A stretch of DNA of 64,000 bases from Magnolia sinica (lineage: Eukaryota > Streptophyta > Magnoliopsida > Magnoliales > Magnoliaceae): NCBI RefSeq assembly GCF_029962835.1, contig NC_080584.1:77466862-77530861 (forward strand), written 5' to 3'. The position numbers and the translations under genes were made by a program. Each line of letters opens with the position of its first letter. The first letter of the stretch is position 1. Under the pieces are notes generated by a model. The model was not told the DNA's origin. It made no database searches and saw nothing but the letters and a program-made list of their open reading frames with translations. Positions 25,135 to 37,323 of the stretch are shown piece by piece.

Positions 25135-27785
25135 TGGTACGAATGCACGAAATAATGATTTAGGATCACCCAGTAAAATACTCTATGGTACAGCCCATAG
25201 TGATCCAAGAAAACCTCCGTGTCTCACATCAACACCCTAGTAAAGTCCGAACGCCATGAAAATACATGATTAGTCCAACCATTATTATTCCAATTTTAAA
25301 CAATTATTTTAAGAAAGCTCAAAGGTCACTATGGGGGGTTTGTCACCCAGCATAGGCCGACAGATCAGGCATAGTGTCTCATTCTACCATCCCTGGCTCA
25401 TAAGACTAACAATTTGTATGTTTAAAAGTAACCTACTCAACTAGTAGCCAATTATAGTTCTATAAGTGAAACTTATCATCGCAAGGTTATATGAAAATGG
25501 TTCCCTAAAGCCACATGGGGCAAAATATTAAATTAAGCCGCATAGGGCAAACAACACATCCAATGATGTAATGAAAATGGATTATCCCAAAAGTCACTTA
25601 GGCAGCAAACGTTCTATAAGATGATAAGTCCACATCAACTGTTCCATTTAATTTATTAGACAAAGCGGTCACTAGTTCTAGAACCTCTAAGCATTCCATC
25701 AAGTAACCGTGGATGATAAACTAAATCATGTATAATAGTATCGAGATATCACATGTACATCTAAAACATACATTTCAAATTAGATTAGAGGCATTTGATT
25801 TACATCGAATCCAATTCATTAATTGTCTTAAGGAATCAAAATCAATAAAATCCACTACATTAAGCAATTAATGAGATAAATGAGCAAGGAGAAATAGCAG
25901 GGCTAATTATCAAGATGTGGAAAAAGCTTGAAGGTAATCCTCACATTTCAAGAGTTGAATTGGCTTCCTATGTTGTTGGAATTGTTTATGTACGTCCACG
26001 AATTCGATTCCAACCACACTTTAACCCGTTTGATCAATTAGATCGCAACACCAATCCCTAAAATTAATCCTAAATATTAAATAGTGTATAGGTTTGAGTA
26101 TGAATCTATGATTAAGAGGAGATGGTTCGAATTCTAATATAAGAATAACATAATTAAATATTCGTTGTATTGAAATTTAAGCTAAAATTCTAAAATCAAT
26201 TTCTATAAATCATGGTGCGACTCGACTCAACTTGAATCAACTCATATGATTTGAATTGATGTGAACTCGCCTCTCTATCAAATCTCATTACACTACCTTG
26301 TTAGGGTTGACTAATTGTGATGGAATTAAAAGTTAAAACAAGTCCAATTTAACGAGACGACTCAATGAGTCAACTTGATGGGTTGTCATGTTTATTAAAG
26401 AAATGACATAACCCTAACTTCCTTGGAATTATACTTGGCGCGAAATACTAAAATTGGGAAAATTTTGCTAACCTTACTAAGCTTGACCCGGCTTGTTGCG
26501 GACCAACGAGTTGACTCAAAAGACTAGAAATCCATTCTTCTTCACTCTTCTCTTTCTTTCTTTTTCTTCCTTTTTCTTCTTTCTTTCTCACTCTACTCTC
26601 TCTAGAGTCTCACAAGGCCCAAACCCAAGTCAGGCCCACGCCCAAATCGACCCAGTTGACTTGGCGGCGAGTCAATCTAATCTCTCTCTTCCTCTTTCTT
26701 GTTATCTTCCTTCTCTTTCATTCCTTGCCTCTGTTTCTTTGCTCCATTCTTTTTATACCTCTACACTGCCCAAATAGTCTATATTAGGCCCAACTTCGAA
26801 CCAGATCTAAGACTTAAAAACCTAACTCAACCAAACTCACTTCAAACTCGGTGCGGTAATAACCAAGTCTAATCTTCTCCTTCTTTATCTACTTCTTGCT
26901 GATTTCTATAGCAGTGTCCAGTCTTACACTTGGACTAAGGACTCCAGCAATGAACCCGCCCCAACTCCATTAGGACTCGACGAGTCAACTCAACGTTTGA
27001 ACCGATCAACCAGCCATCATCATCTCTTCTTCTCCTCCCTTTTTCCTTTCTCCTTCCTTCATTTCTTCTACTTGCTAAAGAACAACCAGCAACAGCCTCC
27101 AAACCGACTTGACTCAGTCCAAACTCAGCTCGATTTGAGCAGGTGCAATGGTGCATGCTCTCTCTCATTTTCTCTCATTTTCTCTCTCCTTTTTTCTCCT
27201 ATTCTTCTTCTTCTCTTCTTCATTTTTCTTGGATTTCTTGACCAGGAGAGATGTCAGACTCAACCCGACACCCAGTGACTCAAACCGAGTTGACTAGATG
27301 TGGTGCGGCTTCGAAAGTGGCGCCCTCTCTTTTTCCCTTTTTCTCATTCTCTTTCTCCCTTTCCTTCTTTGGAAAGGGTTGCCCTAAATGGCAGCCTTTT
27401 ATAAGGCTTCATTAAGCTACTTATAGACGTTTCTTCTCAACTAATCGTTTGATTAGTTACGAGTTGGTGTGTTAACTTGTAAGCGCTTTCGGGAGATAAT
27501 CATGGCCACTGATTGCATAGTGAAAATCTAACGTTATAGATGGCTATCTGATGTTTTGGGCCACCAGATGAATGGCTTAAATCATAAAATGGGGCCCACT
27601 GGGAGGTGATGCCTTCTCCCGGCTAATGAAGAAGATGACATGGTCATACATGGCGATTTTCGATCCATGGCCCATCAAACAATCTGTGGATTCTGGACGG
27701 ATTGGATGACTCCACTGATCATTGTGGGGCCCACCTTTTGGATGGACAGCCACAAAAACTCGGTAGGTTTCATGCTATGAGTCAC

Positions 27786-27787
<2 letters not shown>

Positions 27788-27855
<68 letters not shown>
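27788..27855. repeat. (CT)n microsatellite
   Basis: An uninterrupted CT run of about 68 bp. Confidence 0.97.
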
Positions 27856-27861
<6 letters not shown>

Positions 27862-28281
27862 GGAAACCCTAAACTATGTGGAGAGAATGGAGGCTGGGAT
27901 TTCTTTGCATGGGTGGTTAGGATCTAAGGATGGAGAGCATATGCGCTGCCAGCTGTCTCGGATGACAGTTTCTGTTTTCCAAAAATACACCGTGCACAAC
28001 TCACCTTTCACCCGAGATTGTGCACAAGAATGTGAGCAGCTACGGGTGGAAAATCACGGGGTTTAGTTAGCTTCACTAGTACAACACGATGGATGGTCCC
28101 GATAAACACTGAACTTGATGATGTGACGGTTCAGCTTGCAAATTAACATATGGATGGTTAGATCCATGGATGAAGATTATTACTAATCATCATATTTGGG
28201 CTATAATGAAGATGAGCAGTTCCATAAGTTAGGTTATCGAGTAACACTTGAGTAATAAAAAGTACAGGGTGTTACAACATC

Positions 28282-29717
28282 GATCCTCAAGTCCGACCTG
28301 TAGTTGTCCACCCAGCAATGTCACTGACTTCACATAGAATGCATTGAAGAAAATGGAAACGATGATGCGACGTTCATCATGAAGTTCATATTTGGAATCT
28401 TTATCTTGGTTCTCTCTATTCAACTCATGTCATTGCGTTGAATTAGTTATGGACTTTTACAGTAACTACTTATGGACTTTTACATAACTACTTATAGTCT
28501 TTTATATGCCTAGTATTAATTTCGTGCCACACCATGATAATGTGAAATCATGGTGTACTTCTCTGCATTTACACCGTATTCTATAATGTGGTCAATAGGT
28601 GGAATGGGTAAACTGCCTGAGATTGGTAACTTCCGGTTAGGTCAATAATGGCCAAACCTTTCAATTGAGCCATGTTTGGAAAGGTGTAAAATCATGGAAA
28701 ATAGTACGGATTATCTTGAATGTGAAAATTTCCTCTATTTGAGAAATCAGTTTGGAAAATGGATTCCCTTGTCCTACCATTTTCGCATGAAAGTGATATA
28801 ATCATTTTCCTCTTCCTCACTTTTCCTTAAGCCTTTTGTTTTTATTCAACTGTTAACCTTTTAACAATTTCATGGAAAACATCACTCCAGACCAAACTAC
28901 CAACATGTGCTCATTTTGGATTCTTGCTATTTTGACGTGCATTGCTTGCCCTCGCATGAGTTTTGGGTCAGTCTGATTTTTGTATCTTCCTTTCATCTTT
29001 GGTGATTCATACCTAATGCCCCAATCTGCTGAAAGATATCATGGCGGCTGCATGCATAAATATATGGTTGGCATCCTGTCCTTACTGTTCGCTCTTATGT
29101 GGCCCACTTGAGTTGTGGATTTGGCTGGTTTTGGCCCTAGGGCTGCATCAAGGAGTGCTCATGATGGATGGTGTGAATTTTAAATGTACAACATGGTGGG
29201 TCCCCTAAAGCTTGGGTGTTTTACTGATTCCTTTCATCAAGGACTAAAATTGGAAAGAAAACATGATGGACAGAGTGGATTTGTGATGTATGGATTTTAT
29301 CCACACCGTCTAAAAATTTTTCCAGATAATTTTAGACCATGAGATGTACGTGGCAAATCCAAAGAGATGTGCCCAATGCTTTGTTGGACCGACAGAGATG
29401 TACGTGGCAAATCCCTTCCGTTCATTTGTTGAAATTCTTCCAACCAAACATCCGTGGGTTAGCCATAGTAGGGGATTTGTTGCAACCCTTTCATCCAAAC
29501 ATCCTTTGGGATGGGATTGGTTATAACCCTTCCATCCAAACATTCCACTGGATTTGGATAACATCCAATCCTGTGATCCCATGCCATCAAAACACAATGG
29601 CATAGGATCTCATGAGTCCACAAAACCCATGGCATTTCAGACAATTCTATGGCAAATATCTTCATTACCTTTTTCTAAACCCACTCCACCAAATCCCACC
29701 TAATCCCATGCACGCAT
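28282..29717. other. Non-coding region with small repeats
   Basis: Short direct repeats (TTATGGACTTTTACA at about 28447 and 28469; GAGATGTACGTGGCAAATCC at about 29340 and 29395) and a MITE-like trace at 29090-29330. No gene. The last five bases CGCAT (29713-29717) are the left target duplication of the next element. Confidence 0.4.
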
Positions 29718-30077
29718 TATAAGGCCCATATCCTAGCTCGTACTGTTCCGTAGGCTTTTGCGGTCATCCCGGTCAAATTCTGGAGACCCCATGATCTGTA
29801 AATGGTAGTTGCGCGTATCCCTGAGTCATATCCCGCATTCCAGAGTCGGCTCGACCCGAAACTTGTACCCTAGTGACCGTGCCATCGCCGCGACTTGTGC
29901 ACCGATCCGATACCCAGGCCAGAAGATGTGGACCTGCATTTATTCTGAAGAAACGTCGTGCATTGCGAATTCCAAGAGAATCTCTACAATATGTCACATC
30001 AATCAATCAATCAATCAATCAAGTACACACCATACCACAAGTACAAGCAACCCATCCCTTCCCATTCCCTAAGTCAA

Positions 30078-30104
30078 CTCTCTCTCTCTCTCTCTCTCTC
30101 TCTC
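30078..30104. repeat. (CT)n microsatellite
   Basis: A 27-bp CT run near the 3' end of LTR copy 2. Confidence 0.95.
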
Positions 30105-30705
30105 CACTCATCCCTTTCTTACAACTCCATCACTCCACCCATCACCCATCACTCCATCCCTTATCATCTCATCACTTCTCTCTCTCCCTCACTTATCAAA
30201 ATAATCTCCCAAGCAACAAAATTCCAAACGTCTCAACTCTCTCTCCCAAATTCAAGTGTGGCCCACTTTTCCACTCACTCATCTCCCATCTCAACCATTC
30301 ATTCATTATCTACCTCCATCAAAATTGAAGGCAAGGAGCATAGGAGTCCAAGGAGCTAAAGACAAAGGCTGATATGTGGGTGTTTCTTAGGCCTAGATTT
30401 CATTCTTTTGATGATGGGCCAAGTGGGGCCTACCGATTGATGGTATGGATCCCCCGTTGGACCCTAGGTGTGGCCGATGGCCCACCATGATTCTCATGAT
30501 CATTCCATGATGGGGCCATTCCCCATGGACCCCATCATGATGTTTATTTTCCTTGTATGATAGGGTCATCTAGACCTTGCATTTTGGTGGAGAAAGGATC
30601 TCCACCATTGATTTTGATCGGTGGGCCTACATGTAATGGGACCCAGTTGATGTATGTTGTAAATCATGGAAGGGAGGGCCCATAGTGTCGGGGTCCCTCC
30701 ATCAC

Positions 30706-30708
<3 letters not shown>

Positions 30709-30753
<45 letters not shown>
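30709..30753. repeat. (TC)n microsatellite
   Basis: A 45-bp TC run inside LTR copy 2. Confidence 0.95.
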
Positions 30754-30757
<4 letters not shown>

Positions 30758-31844
30758 TTATTTCTGGTGATGTTATGGCTCTGTGGCGCACCCGGATAGA
30801 CCCCACCATCAAGTATGTAACTTATCTATGCCATCCACCTTTGTGGGACCCACCTGATGGATGTGTGGGATCTACACCGTCTAACCCGTTATTAGGCCTG
30901 AACGGAAGGGAAAACACAAATATCAGATCGATCCAAGATAGGTGGGCCACGTCCATGTGGGACCCACCTTGATGAAATATATTAACACCGTCCGTCTAGC
31001 GTCCCTAGACGCTAAACATGATTTAGTGAAGTGTGAACAGACAGTGGGGTGTACTATCTAGCATAAAAAAAGATATATAATATTAATAAAATAATATTAT
31101 TTAATATAATATATTTTACTCATATATGGTGGTGGGCCCTACGTGGGACCCACCTGCCCTGCTTGAAGCAGGCAACTATGTAGCTACCGTATTAACGTCA
31201 TCAGGGTCTGTGGGACCCCATCCACGTCGTCCATCCATTAGATGGGCCACGCCATAATGCATGTGACGTCTCCACCATCCAAGGACGGTGGGACCCACCC
31301 CTAGTGTGGAGCTACACCTGATGTATGTGTTATCCAGGCCATCCAAGGCCCTGGGCAATGATATATATAAATATATTATATTATATTATATATATTATAT
31401 ACATGATGGTGGGCCCTATGTGGGACCCACCTCTGCCTTTTTAGTGCAGCAAGCTCCATGTACAGCAGCTATATAGCTACTCCTTTTGATGGCAACAAGC
31501 CCACAAGCCCCACATTAATGTATGTATTTTAGCTACACCATCCACTGTTTGGACGGTGGGGCCCACCATGATGCATATGCTATATCCATACCGTTCAAAC
31601 ATTTTGAGATATCATTTTATGGTATGAGTGCAAGGATGAGTCAGATCTAAAGTTCAAGTGTTCAAGTGGACCCCACCATTTAAATAGTGGACAGTGTCAT
31701 CCACTGTTCAACCTTCTTAGGAGTCACAGTAGTTTCCAATTAAGCTGATATTTGTTTCCACTTCATCTATCTCTATGTTAACTTATGAATAGGTTGGATC
31801 TCAAAAATATATAAGGGTGGGCCCGATTTGATATACATGAGGCC

Positions 31845-32400
31845 CATTGGCGCAGCCCGATTTGATATATATGAGGCCCATTGGCACGACCCGATTTGAT
31901 ATACATGAGGCCTATCGGTGTGGCCTATTTAATATACATGAAGCCCATTGGTGCGGCCCATCATGATGTATTTTGGCCCATGGGTGGGGACCACCCGTTT
32001 GTATTGTTAGGCCCTTGTATAAGGCCCATTGTGATGTATTCGAGGCCCATGTGATAGGGCCCACCTGCATTGTATTTAAAGCCCATATGATGGGGCCCAC
32101 CTGCTTGAATCTTAGGCCCATGGGCAAGGCCCAATGTGATGTATTTATGACCCATGTGTCGAGGCCCATTGCGATGTATTCGAGGCCCGTGTGAGCGGCC
32201 CATAGTGATGTGTATTAACCCCATGTGCAGGGCTCACCTGTTATGTATATGAGGCCTATGAGCGAGGCCCATTGTGATGTATTTAAGGCCCATGAGATGC
32301 GGCCCATAGTGATATGTATGTAGCCCTTATATGAGGCCCATGCTATTGCATATTAGGACCTTGTGTGAGGCCATGGGCCCACTATATGTTTGGCTCTATA
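31845..32400. repeat. GGCCCATTGTGATGTATT-type tandem block
   Basis: About 18 imperfect units of roughly 30 bp, each combining GAGGCCCAT and GTGATGTAT. A second block of the same unit lies at 33168-33410. Homologous to 7205-7395. Confidence 0.85.
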
Positions 32401-32486
32401 TGGGCCACTCCTCGGGAGCAATTTTGTTAAATGGCCACATTATTGGGTAATGATGGTTTAATGTCCACATTGTGACCTTCCCTTAG

Positions 32487-33165
32487 GCCGAGTCCGATCG
32501 ACAAGGCTGATTGTCGAGGTCGATTCCGATTGTCAAGTCTGAGTCTAATTGATGAGGCTGATTCTGATCATTGATTTCGATTGTCGAGGCCGAGTCTGAT
32601 CGACGAGGCTAATTCCATATGTCGAGGCCGATTCCGATTGTCGAGGCCGATTCCATTTGTCGAGGTCGATTCCGATTGTCGATTCTGATCATCGAGGCTG
32701 AGTTCGATCGATGAAGCCGATTCTGTATGTCGAGGTTGATTGTCGAGGCCGATTCTAATTGTTAAGGCTGAATCCGATTGACGAGGCCGATTCCGTTAGT
32801 CGAGGGCGATTGTCGAGGCCGATTCCGATCGTCAATTTCGATTGTCAAGGCTGAGTCCGATCGATGAGGCCGAGTCCGTATGTCGAGGCCAATTGTCAAG
32901 GCCAATTCCGATTGTCGAGGCCAATTCCGTTAGTCGAGGCCGATTTCGATCGTCGATTCTGATTGTCGAGGCTGAGTCTGATCAACGAGGCCGATTTCGT
33001 ATGTCTAGGCCGATTGAGTTCGATTGACGAGGTTGATTCCGTTTGTCGAGGCCGATTCTGTTCGTCGATTCCGATTGTCGAGGCCGAGTCCGATCAACGA
33101 GGCCGATTCCAATTGTCGAGGCCGATTCTGATTGTCGAGGCCGATTCCGATTGTCGAAGCCTAAT
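32487..33165. repeat. Expanded minisatellite inside LTR copy 2
   Basis: About 680 bp of imperfect units close to GATTCCGATTGTCGAGGCC with variants (GAGTCCGATCGACGAGGC). It is the reverse complement of the 6841-7115 array in copy 1, about 2.5 times longer. Several frames stay open only because the unit lacks stops. Confidence 0.9.
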
Positions 33166-33167
33166 GT

Positions 33168-33490
33168 GATGTATATGCGGTCCGTATTTGAGGCCCATTG
33201 TGATGTGTATTCAACCTGTGTTCGAGGCCCAATGTGATGTATATTAGGCCACCGTGGTGCATTTGAGGGCCAGGCGATGGAGCCCATTGCGATGTATCTT
33301 CGACCCATGTGAGAGGCCCATCGTGATGTGTATTAAGCTCTTGAGTAAAGCCCATAGTGTTGTATATTAGGCTCTTATGCGAAGTCATGGGTCTACTATA
33401 TGTTAGGCACTATGTGGGCCATTCCTTGGGGCAATGTTGGTTAAATGTCCACATTGTTGAGGCTGATTGTTGATGTCGATTATTGATACC
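33168..33490. repeat. Duplicated LTR segment
   Basis: Repeats the order GGCCCATTGTGATGTATT block, GGGCCATTCCTTGGGGCAAT spacer and minisatellite start that is also found at 31845-32540, so this internal part of LTR copy 2 is present about twice. Confidence 0.65.
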
Positions 33491-35108
33491 GATTATGAGT
33501 ATGTGAAAACATAGCATCAAATACATGCCTATACGCATCATCTGCATGTTTATTATGAGATGTGGTTAACCATTGCATATGTCATTGGGCAGGTTATTAT
33601 GAGACTCCCTGATAGGGGGAGGTTATCTCACATGAGTGCACGATATGCACAGGATTGATGCATAACTGGATTATATGACTCATGTATCTTGCATTGTATG
33701 TTGTGATTATTGTACACCCTAGTGACATTAGGGTCGTAGCCTCCACAGGCATATTGTGGATGGCTAGATGGGACATCGAAAATGTTTGGTTCGAGTATCG
33801 GGCTACCATAGATGGTCCTGAGTGAAAATCCCTAAACCCTCTTGGTACCAGAGGATGCCCCAATGTCGAGACCGAGTGGATATATATGAGCACATGAGGG
33901 TCATATACTTATAGGTTGTGTCTCTCCCTGTGTCGTGGTCGGTTGGGAGGGGGTGTGGCCTTACCCGCCTGAGGGAGTAGGTATAGTTAGGCTGAGTTTG
34001 ACCAGCTTGTGAATGGGCCTGCTATTGACGTGCTGGGTAGATATTGGCTGACTACTGGCCAGGCGGATAGTGAGGTCTATTCCACTTACCCAGTCGTCCG
34101 CTTGATGGGGCGGTAAGTTGATATAGAGTGTACTAGACCCCGGTGATAATTCCAGAGATGAACAGTACTGATATGTGGACTGATTAGGCAGGAGTTGTAT
34201 ACTTAGCATTATACTCATTCATTCATTCATTCACTATCCACTCGGGATGATGGTGCGCAACTAATTGTTATGTGTACTTTTGCAATGGCAAGGATTTCGG
34301 TTGAGGCGCGCGACTAACATGAGATCAGGAGCTTACCACATTGAGTCTATCTATCCAAATTAAGTATGAGATGGTTTGGATAGAAGTCCCTTGTGATGGA
34401 TCCCATAGCCTGCGATACTACGTACTATCATCCCGACTTTACACTCCAGTATGGTCATTCCATTCGCATCGCATATTACATTACATCCACAGGTGTATGA
34501 TATTTTGAGTTGCTATGTTTTTGCATTTATATGGCCTAGACGGACTTAGCAGGATTTACATATTACATTGTATTCTCGGCATCTGATATTTAGCTCTCGA
34601 TGATTCCACATTTGCATAGTCGATCCACATTACATATTCTGATATCGTATGATTCATGATCTTACTAGTATTTCCTCTTACTCTGATATCTATATGATTG
34701 GCACTTACCTTGTGTACACACTTTCATTACCATCTAAACTTTCTATAAGCTTATGCACGATAGATGTGTGCAGATGGCGTTAAGTCGCAATAGTGTTGAG
34801 CTTGGAGTATGTAGCCGTCTTCTAGAGTTTTGATTTTTGACATATGTATTTTCCTTTTAGCATTGTATTCAAAGTTTATATTAGTGGATATGATGATGAT
34901 GTTCCCTTTGTGATTTGGGTAAACTTGTGGTTATGCTTATTACGAGTTAAATATACATTGAAAAATCCTCCTTATAGGATCCCAGGATCCGAATCTGGCG
35001 TATAAACGCTGGGAGCCGAAAATGGGATACTACGGAGGCTGTCGACACCGGATTCGGCGATCAGGAATTTTATGAGCCCGGTTTTCGAGCTTGGGATGTG
35101 ACACGCAT

Positions 35109-36057
35109 GGTATTAGATGCGATTAGGTGGGATGGAATTGCATTTGGTCCCGTGCCAATTCCACTCAATGTTCGGGAAGAATGCAAAAGCTTGGAATTAG
35201 ATGATATGGAATTGCATTGGTCCCGTGCCAATTCCACTCAATGTTAGCAAGTTGTGTAGGTCCAACCATGATGTGTGGGCTATATTCACACCGTCCACCC
35301 ATTTTTTGAGATCATTTGAGAGTATGGGCCAAAAAATAGGTAGATCTAAAGCTCAAATGGACCTCACCATAGAAAGCAGCAGGAATTGAATACCTACTAT
35401 TGAAAACTTCATTGGGGCCACACAAGTTTTGGATTTGCCTCATTTTTAGGCACATGCCATAAAATGAGGTTACAAAATAGATGAATGGTTTGGATATAAC
35501 ACATATGTGTTATTCTCAATCGTTTCAAATGATGGTAGGTATATCAATTCAATGTACCACAATATAATAAACATAAAATGAAATTAAGCTTATCCCATGG
35601 TAAGAGGGGGACAATCCCTGCCCTATGTAATAATTATGTTTTTTATTCCCATCCCACCGAAGGTAATGATGGTGGTGTCAGTGTTTGTCCGTTTATTCCA
35701 TGGGTTTGCAATAGCCCGTGGGATATACAACAGCGTGTTTGGACTATCACAAAGGGATGGGTTTGCATCTCCACTGCTTCTTGTGGTGTGCCCCACTCAT
35801 TATTTTATACCTGCCTCAAAACAGGATCATGCTTGAATGTAAGCTGGTGAAAATGATGGAGGGAGTGGATATCTCGTTGATATCTTGGTGGGCCCCCCAT
35901 AGCGGTGAAAACTTGCATCCTGTGATTGGCGGAATTCATCTCAGACTTAGGCGGTGTTTACGAGGGTGTGGCGGATAAAATACATCCCACCGTTCCAAAC
36001 AGTAGACAGGATGGGATGGAACTGAATAACCCTCCTATTCGCATCTAATATCACATC
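35109..36057. mobile_element. MITE-like element with LTR copy 2 at its left end
   Basis: Left GGTATTAGATGCGATTAGG (35109-35127) and right CCTATTCGCATCTAATATC (36033-36051) are inverted copies. The interior has a partial duplication (GGTCCCGTGCCAATTCCACT at about 35143 and 35219), a hairpin MITE remnant at 35255-35510, and GTTTAC/CCAAAC ends typical of small DNA elements. No target duplication was identified because LTR copy 2 abuts the left end. Confidence 0.45.
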
Positions 36058-36582
36058 CAGCGCCGGACCTCGCGTTGAAGCTCCTCAAAGTCTGCCACTC
36101 GGGCAAGGACTGGGACCCCCATCACCTTTAATTAGCTGGAGTCGGTATAATAAACCAATGAGTAGTGACTGCGCTTGCTTTAGGGGGCCCGCTCGATGGG
36201 CTGCTGGTGGACTATAAACAGTAAAGTTTAAAGAAATGGCCGTCTAAAAAAGATGCGGGTGGCCCACTAATAAGATCCTCGAACCGAGTCTTTCCATAAT
36301 ATACTCTGGTTCTCATTTTTAACGACTGATGCCATGATTCTGTAATCCAGACCGTTGATCTGTTGCTTCACACCATGCATAGACCATGCCATAAAATTTC
36401 CTCAATGGGACAATCTCAATCTTTCAATTTCTGGCCTTCAAATAGACGGTCATGGATTTTTCTGTGATGGCTATCTGTAGACCATCAAATCAATGTTCAA
36501 ATAGACGGTCATGGATTCTGTACGCCTAGCGTGCTGAGTTACTCAGTACGCAATCCGCGTCCAAGTTCAATGGCCTTATCAC
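36058..36582. other. Dispersed repeat and MITE scraps upstream of the UGT-side MITE
   Basis: 36115-36400 is a direct copy of 4935-5200. 36515-36560 carries TTACTCAGTACGCAATCCG, the terminus of another MITE family seen at 42780-42805, 47360-47380 and 50910-50930. No gene. Confidence 0.5.
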
Positions 36583-37202
36583 GGAAGCGGGTTGGCTGGT
36601 GTACCACACACCAGCTATATAGCTGGTGTAAATACGTGTCGTGCGAAAACGATTGCCGACGCACCTCGAGCTCCGAGTTGTACCAACGGTTCAAAGGAGA
36701 TCAAAGTTACATGGCCGCACAATGATGTATTTATTATATCCACACCGTTCATCCATTTTTCGATATCATTTTAGAGTACTTGCCAAAAAATGAATCATAT
36801 CAACAGCTCGAATGGACCGCACCAAAAATAGCCACGGGGATAATGAATTTCACCGTTAAAAAATTCGTAGGGCCCACCATAACTTTTATTTTCAATCGAA
36901 TCTGTTCATAAGGTCAAAAATACCTGGATGAAGAGGAAAAACAAATTTCATATTGATCCAAAACTTCTGTGATCCCCAAAATGGTTTCAATGGTAGACGT
37001 TCAATCCCCCACTGCTTTTTGCAGTGTGGTCCATTTGATCTTTATATCTGCCTTGTTTTTCGGCTCAAGCATTAAGGCGAGCTCAAAAAATGGATGGACG
37101 GTTTGGATATAACACATACCTCATGATGTAACCCAAAGAACTTGCTGACGTCAATACATCAGCTATATAGCTGGTGTGTGGTACACCAGCCAATCCGCTT
37201 CC
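36583..37202. mobile_element. MITE family C, intact, 620 bp, just upstream of the UGT gene
   Basis: Terminal inverted repeats of about 47 bp: the left starts GGAAGCGGGTTGGCTGGTGT and the right ends GCCAATCCGCTTCC. The two arms differ at only about two positions and include the palindrome CAGCTATATAGCTG. Flanks CCTTATCAC (36574-36582) and CTTGATCAC (37203-37211) match 7 of 9, a plausible aged 9-bp duplication. Size, TIR length and 9-bp duplication fit Mutator-type MITEs. Other copies are at 58466-58770 and 58781-59899. Confidence 0.8.
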
Positions 37203-37323
37203 CTTGATCACTAAACTATGGCCCCCACATGGAGAGCCTTGTCAACCTATCCCTCTAAAAAATGAATTCTCTTATTCCATGAACGCCATCCAACAACCTT
37301 TGTTCTTTGATCTTCTTCCATCA
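37203..37323 (+). promoter_or_regulatory. Short UGT upstream/leader region between MITE and start codon
   Basis: Only 121 bp of non-MITE sequence precede the start codon. CTCTAAAAAATGAATTC (37250 region) is the only weak TATA-like run. The core promoter must therefore lie here or within the MITE. Inferred, not shown. Confidence 0.3.

Larger units (their letters stand above)
24850..28276 (-). mobile_element. Candidate solo LTR, minus orientation (3.4 kb)
   Basis: Read leftwards from 28276 the sequence starts TGTAACACCCTGTACTTT, a common opening for plant Ty3/gypsy LTRs. The 5-mer ACATC follows at 28277-28281 and also lies at 24845-24849, giving a possible 5-bp duplication. However, the left terminus starts CAGTTGG rather than TG, so that boundary is uncertain. 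The interior is non-coding: 87-bp tandem repeats, AT-rich DNA and CT-rich DNA. There is no gag-pol. Confidence 0.4.
29718..35103 (-). mobile_element. Giant solo LTR, copy 2 (about 5.4 kb), inverted
   Basis: Perfect 5-bp duplication CGCAT at 29713-29717 and 35104-35108. On the minus strand it begins TGTCACATCCCAAGCTCG and ends GGGCCTTATA (CA decayed to TA). It aligns in reverse with 5270-9458 throughout. Shared examples include TTACGAGTTAAATATACATT against AATATACATTTAACTCGTAA, the TCGTGCATAAGCTTATAGAAAG block and the GACTCAGG/CATATCCC end region. It is longer than copy 1 because the minisatellite is expanded and the minisatellite-plus-GGCCCATTGTGATGTATT segment is partly duplicated (31845-33490). 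No coding capacity. The clade is undetermined, as for copy 1. Confidence 0.8.

Noticed and set aside
29309-29605. Overlapping open frames with repeated MYVANP / HPNI peptides
   Set aside because: They derive from short direct repeats in non-coding DNA. Multiple frames are equally open and no start or homology was found.
32842-33308. Overlapping open frames on both strands in the VEAESDQRGRF-type repeat
   Set aside because: The GATTCCGATTGTCGAGGCC minisatellite lacks stops in most frames; not a gene.
37174-37323. Extended UGT reading frame starting at 37174 (551 residues)
   Set aside because: The added 50 residues have no family homology and begin inside the MITE terminal repeat. The MATKK start at 37324 fits the family.
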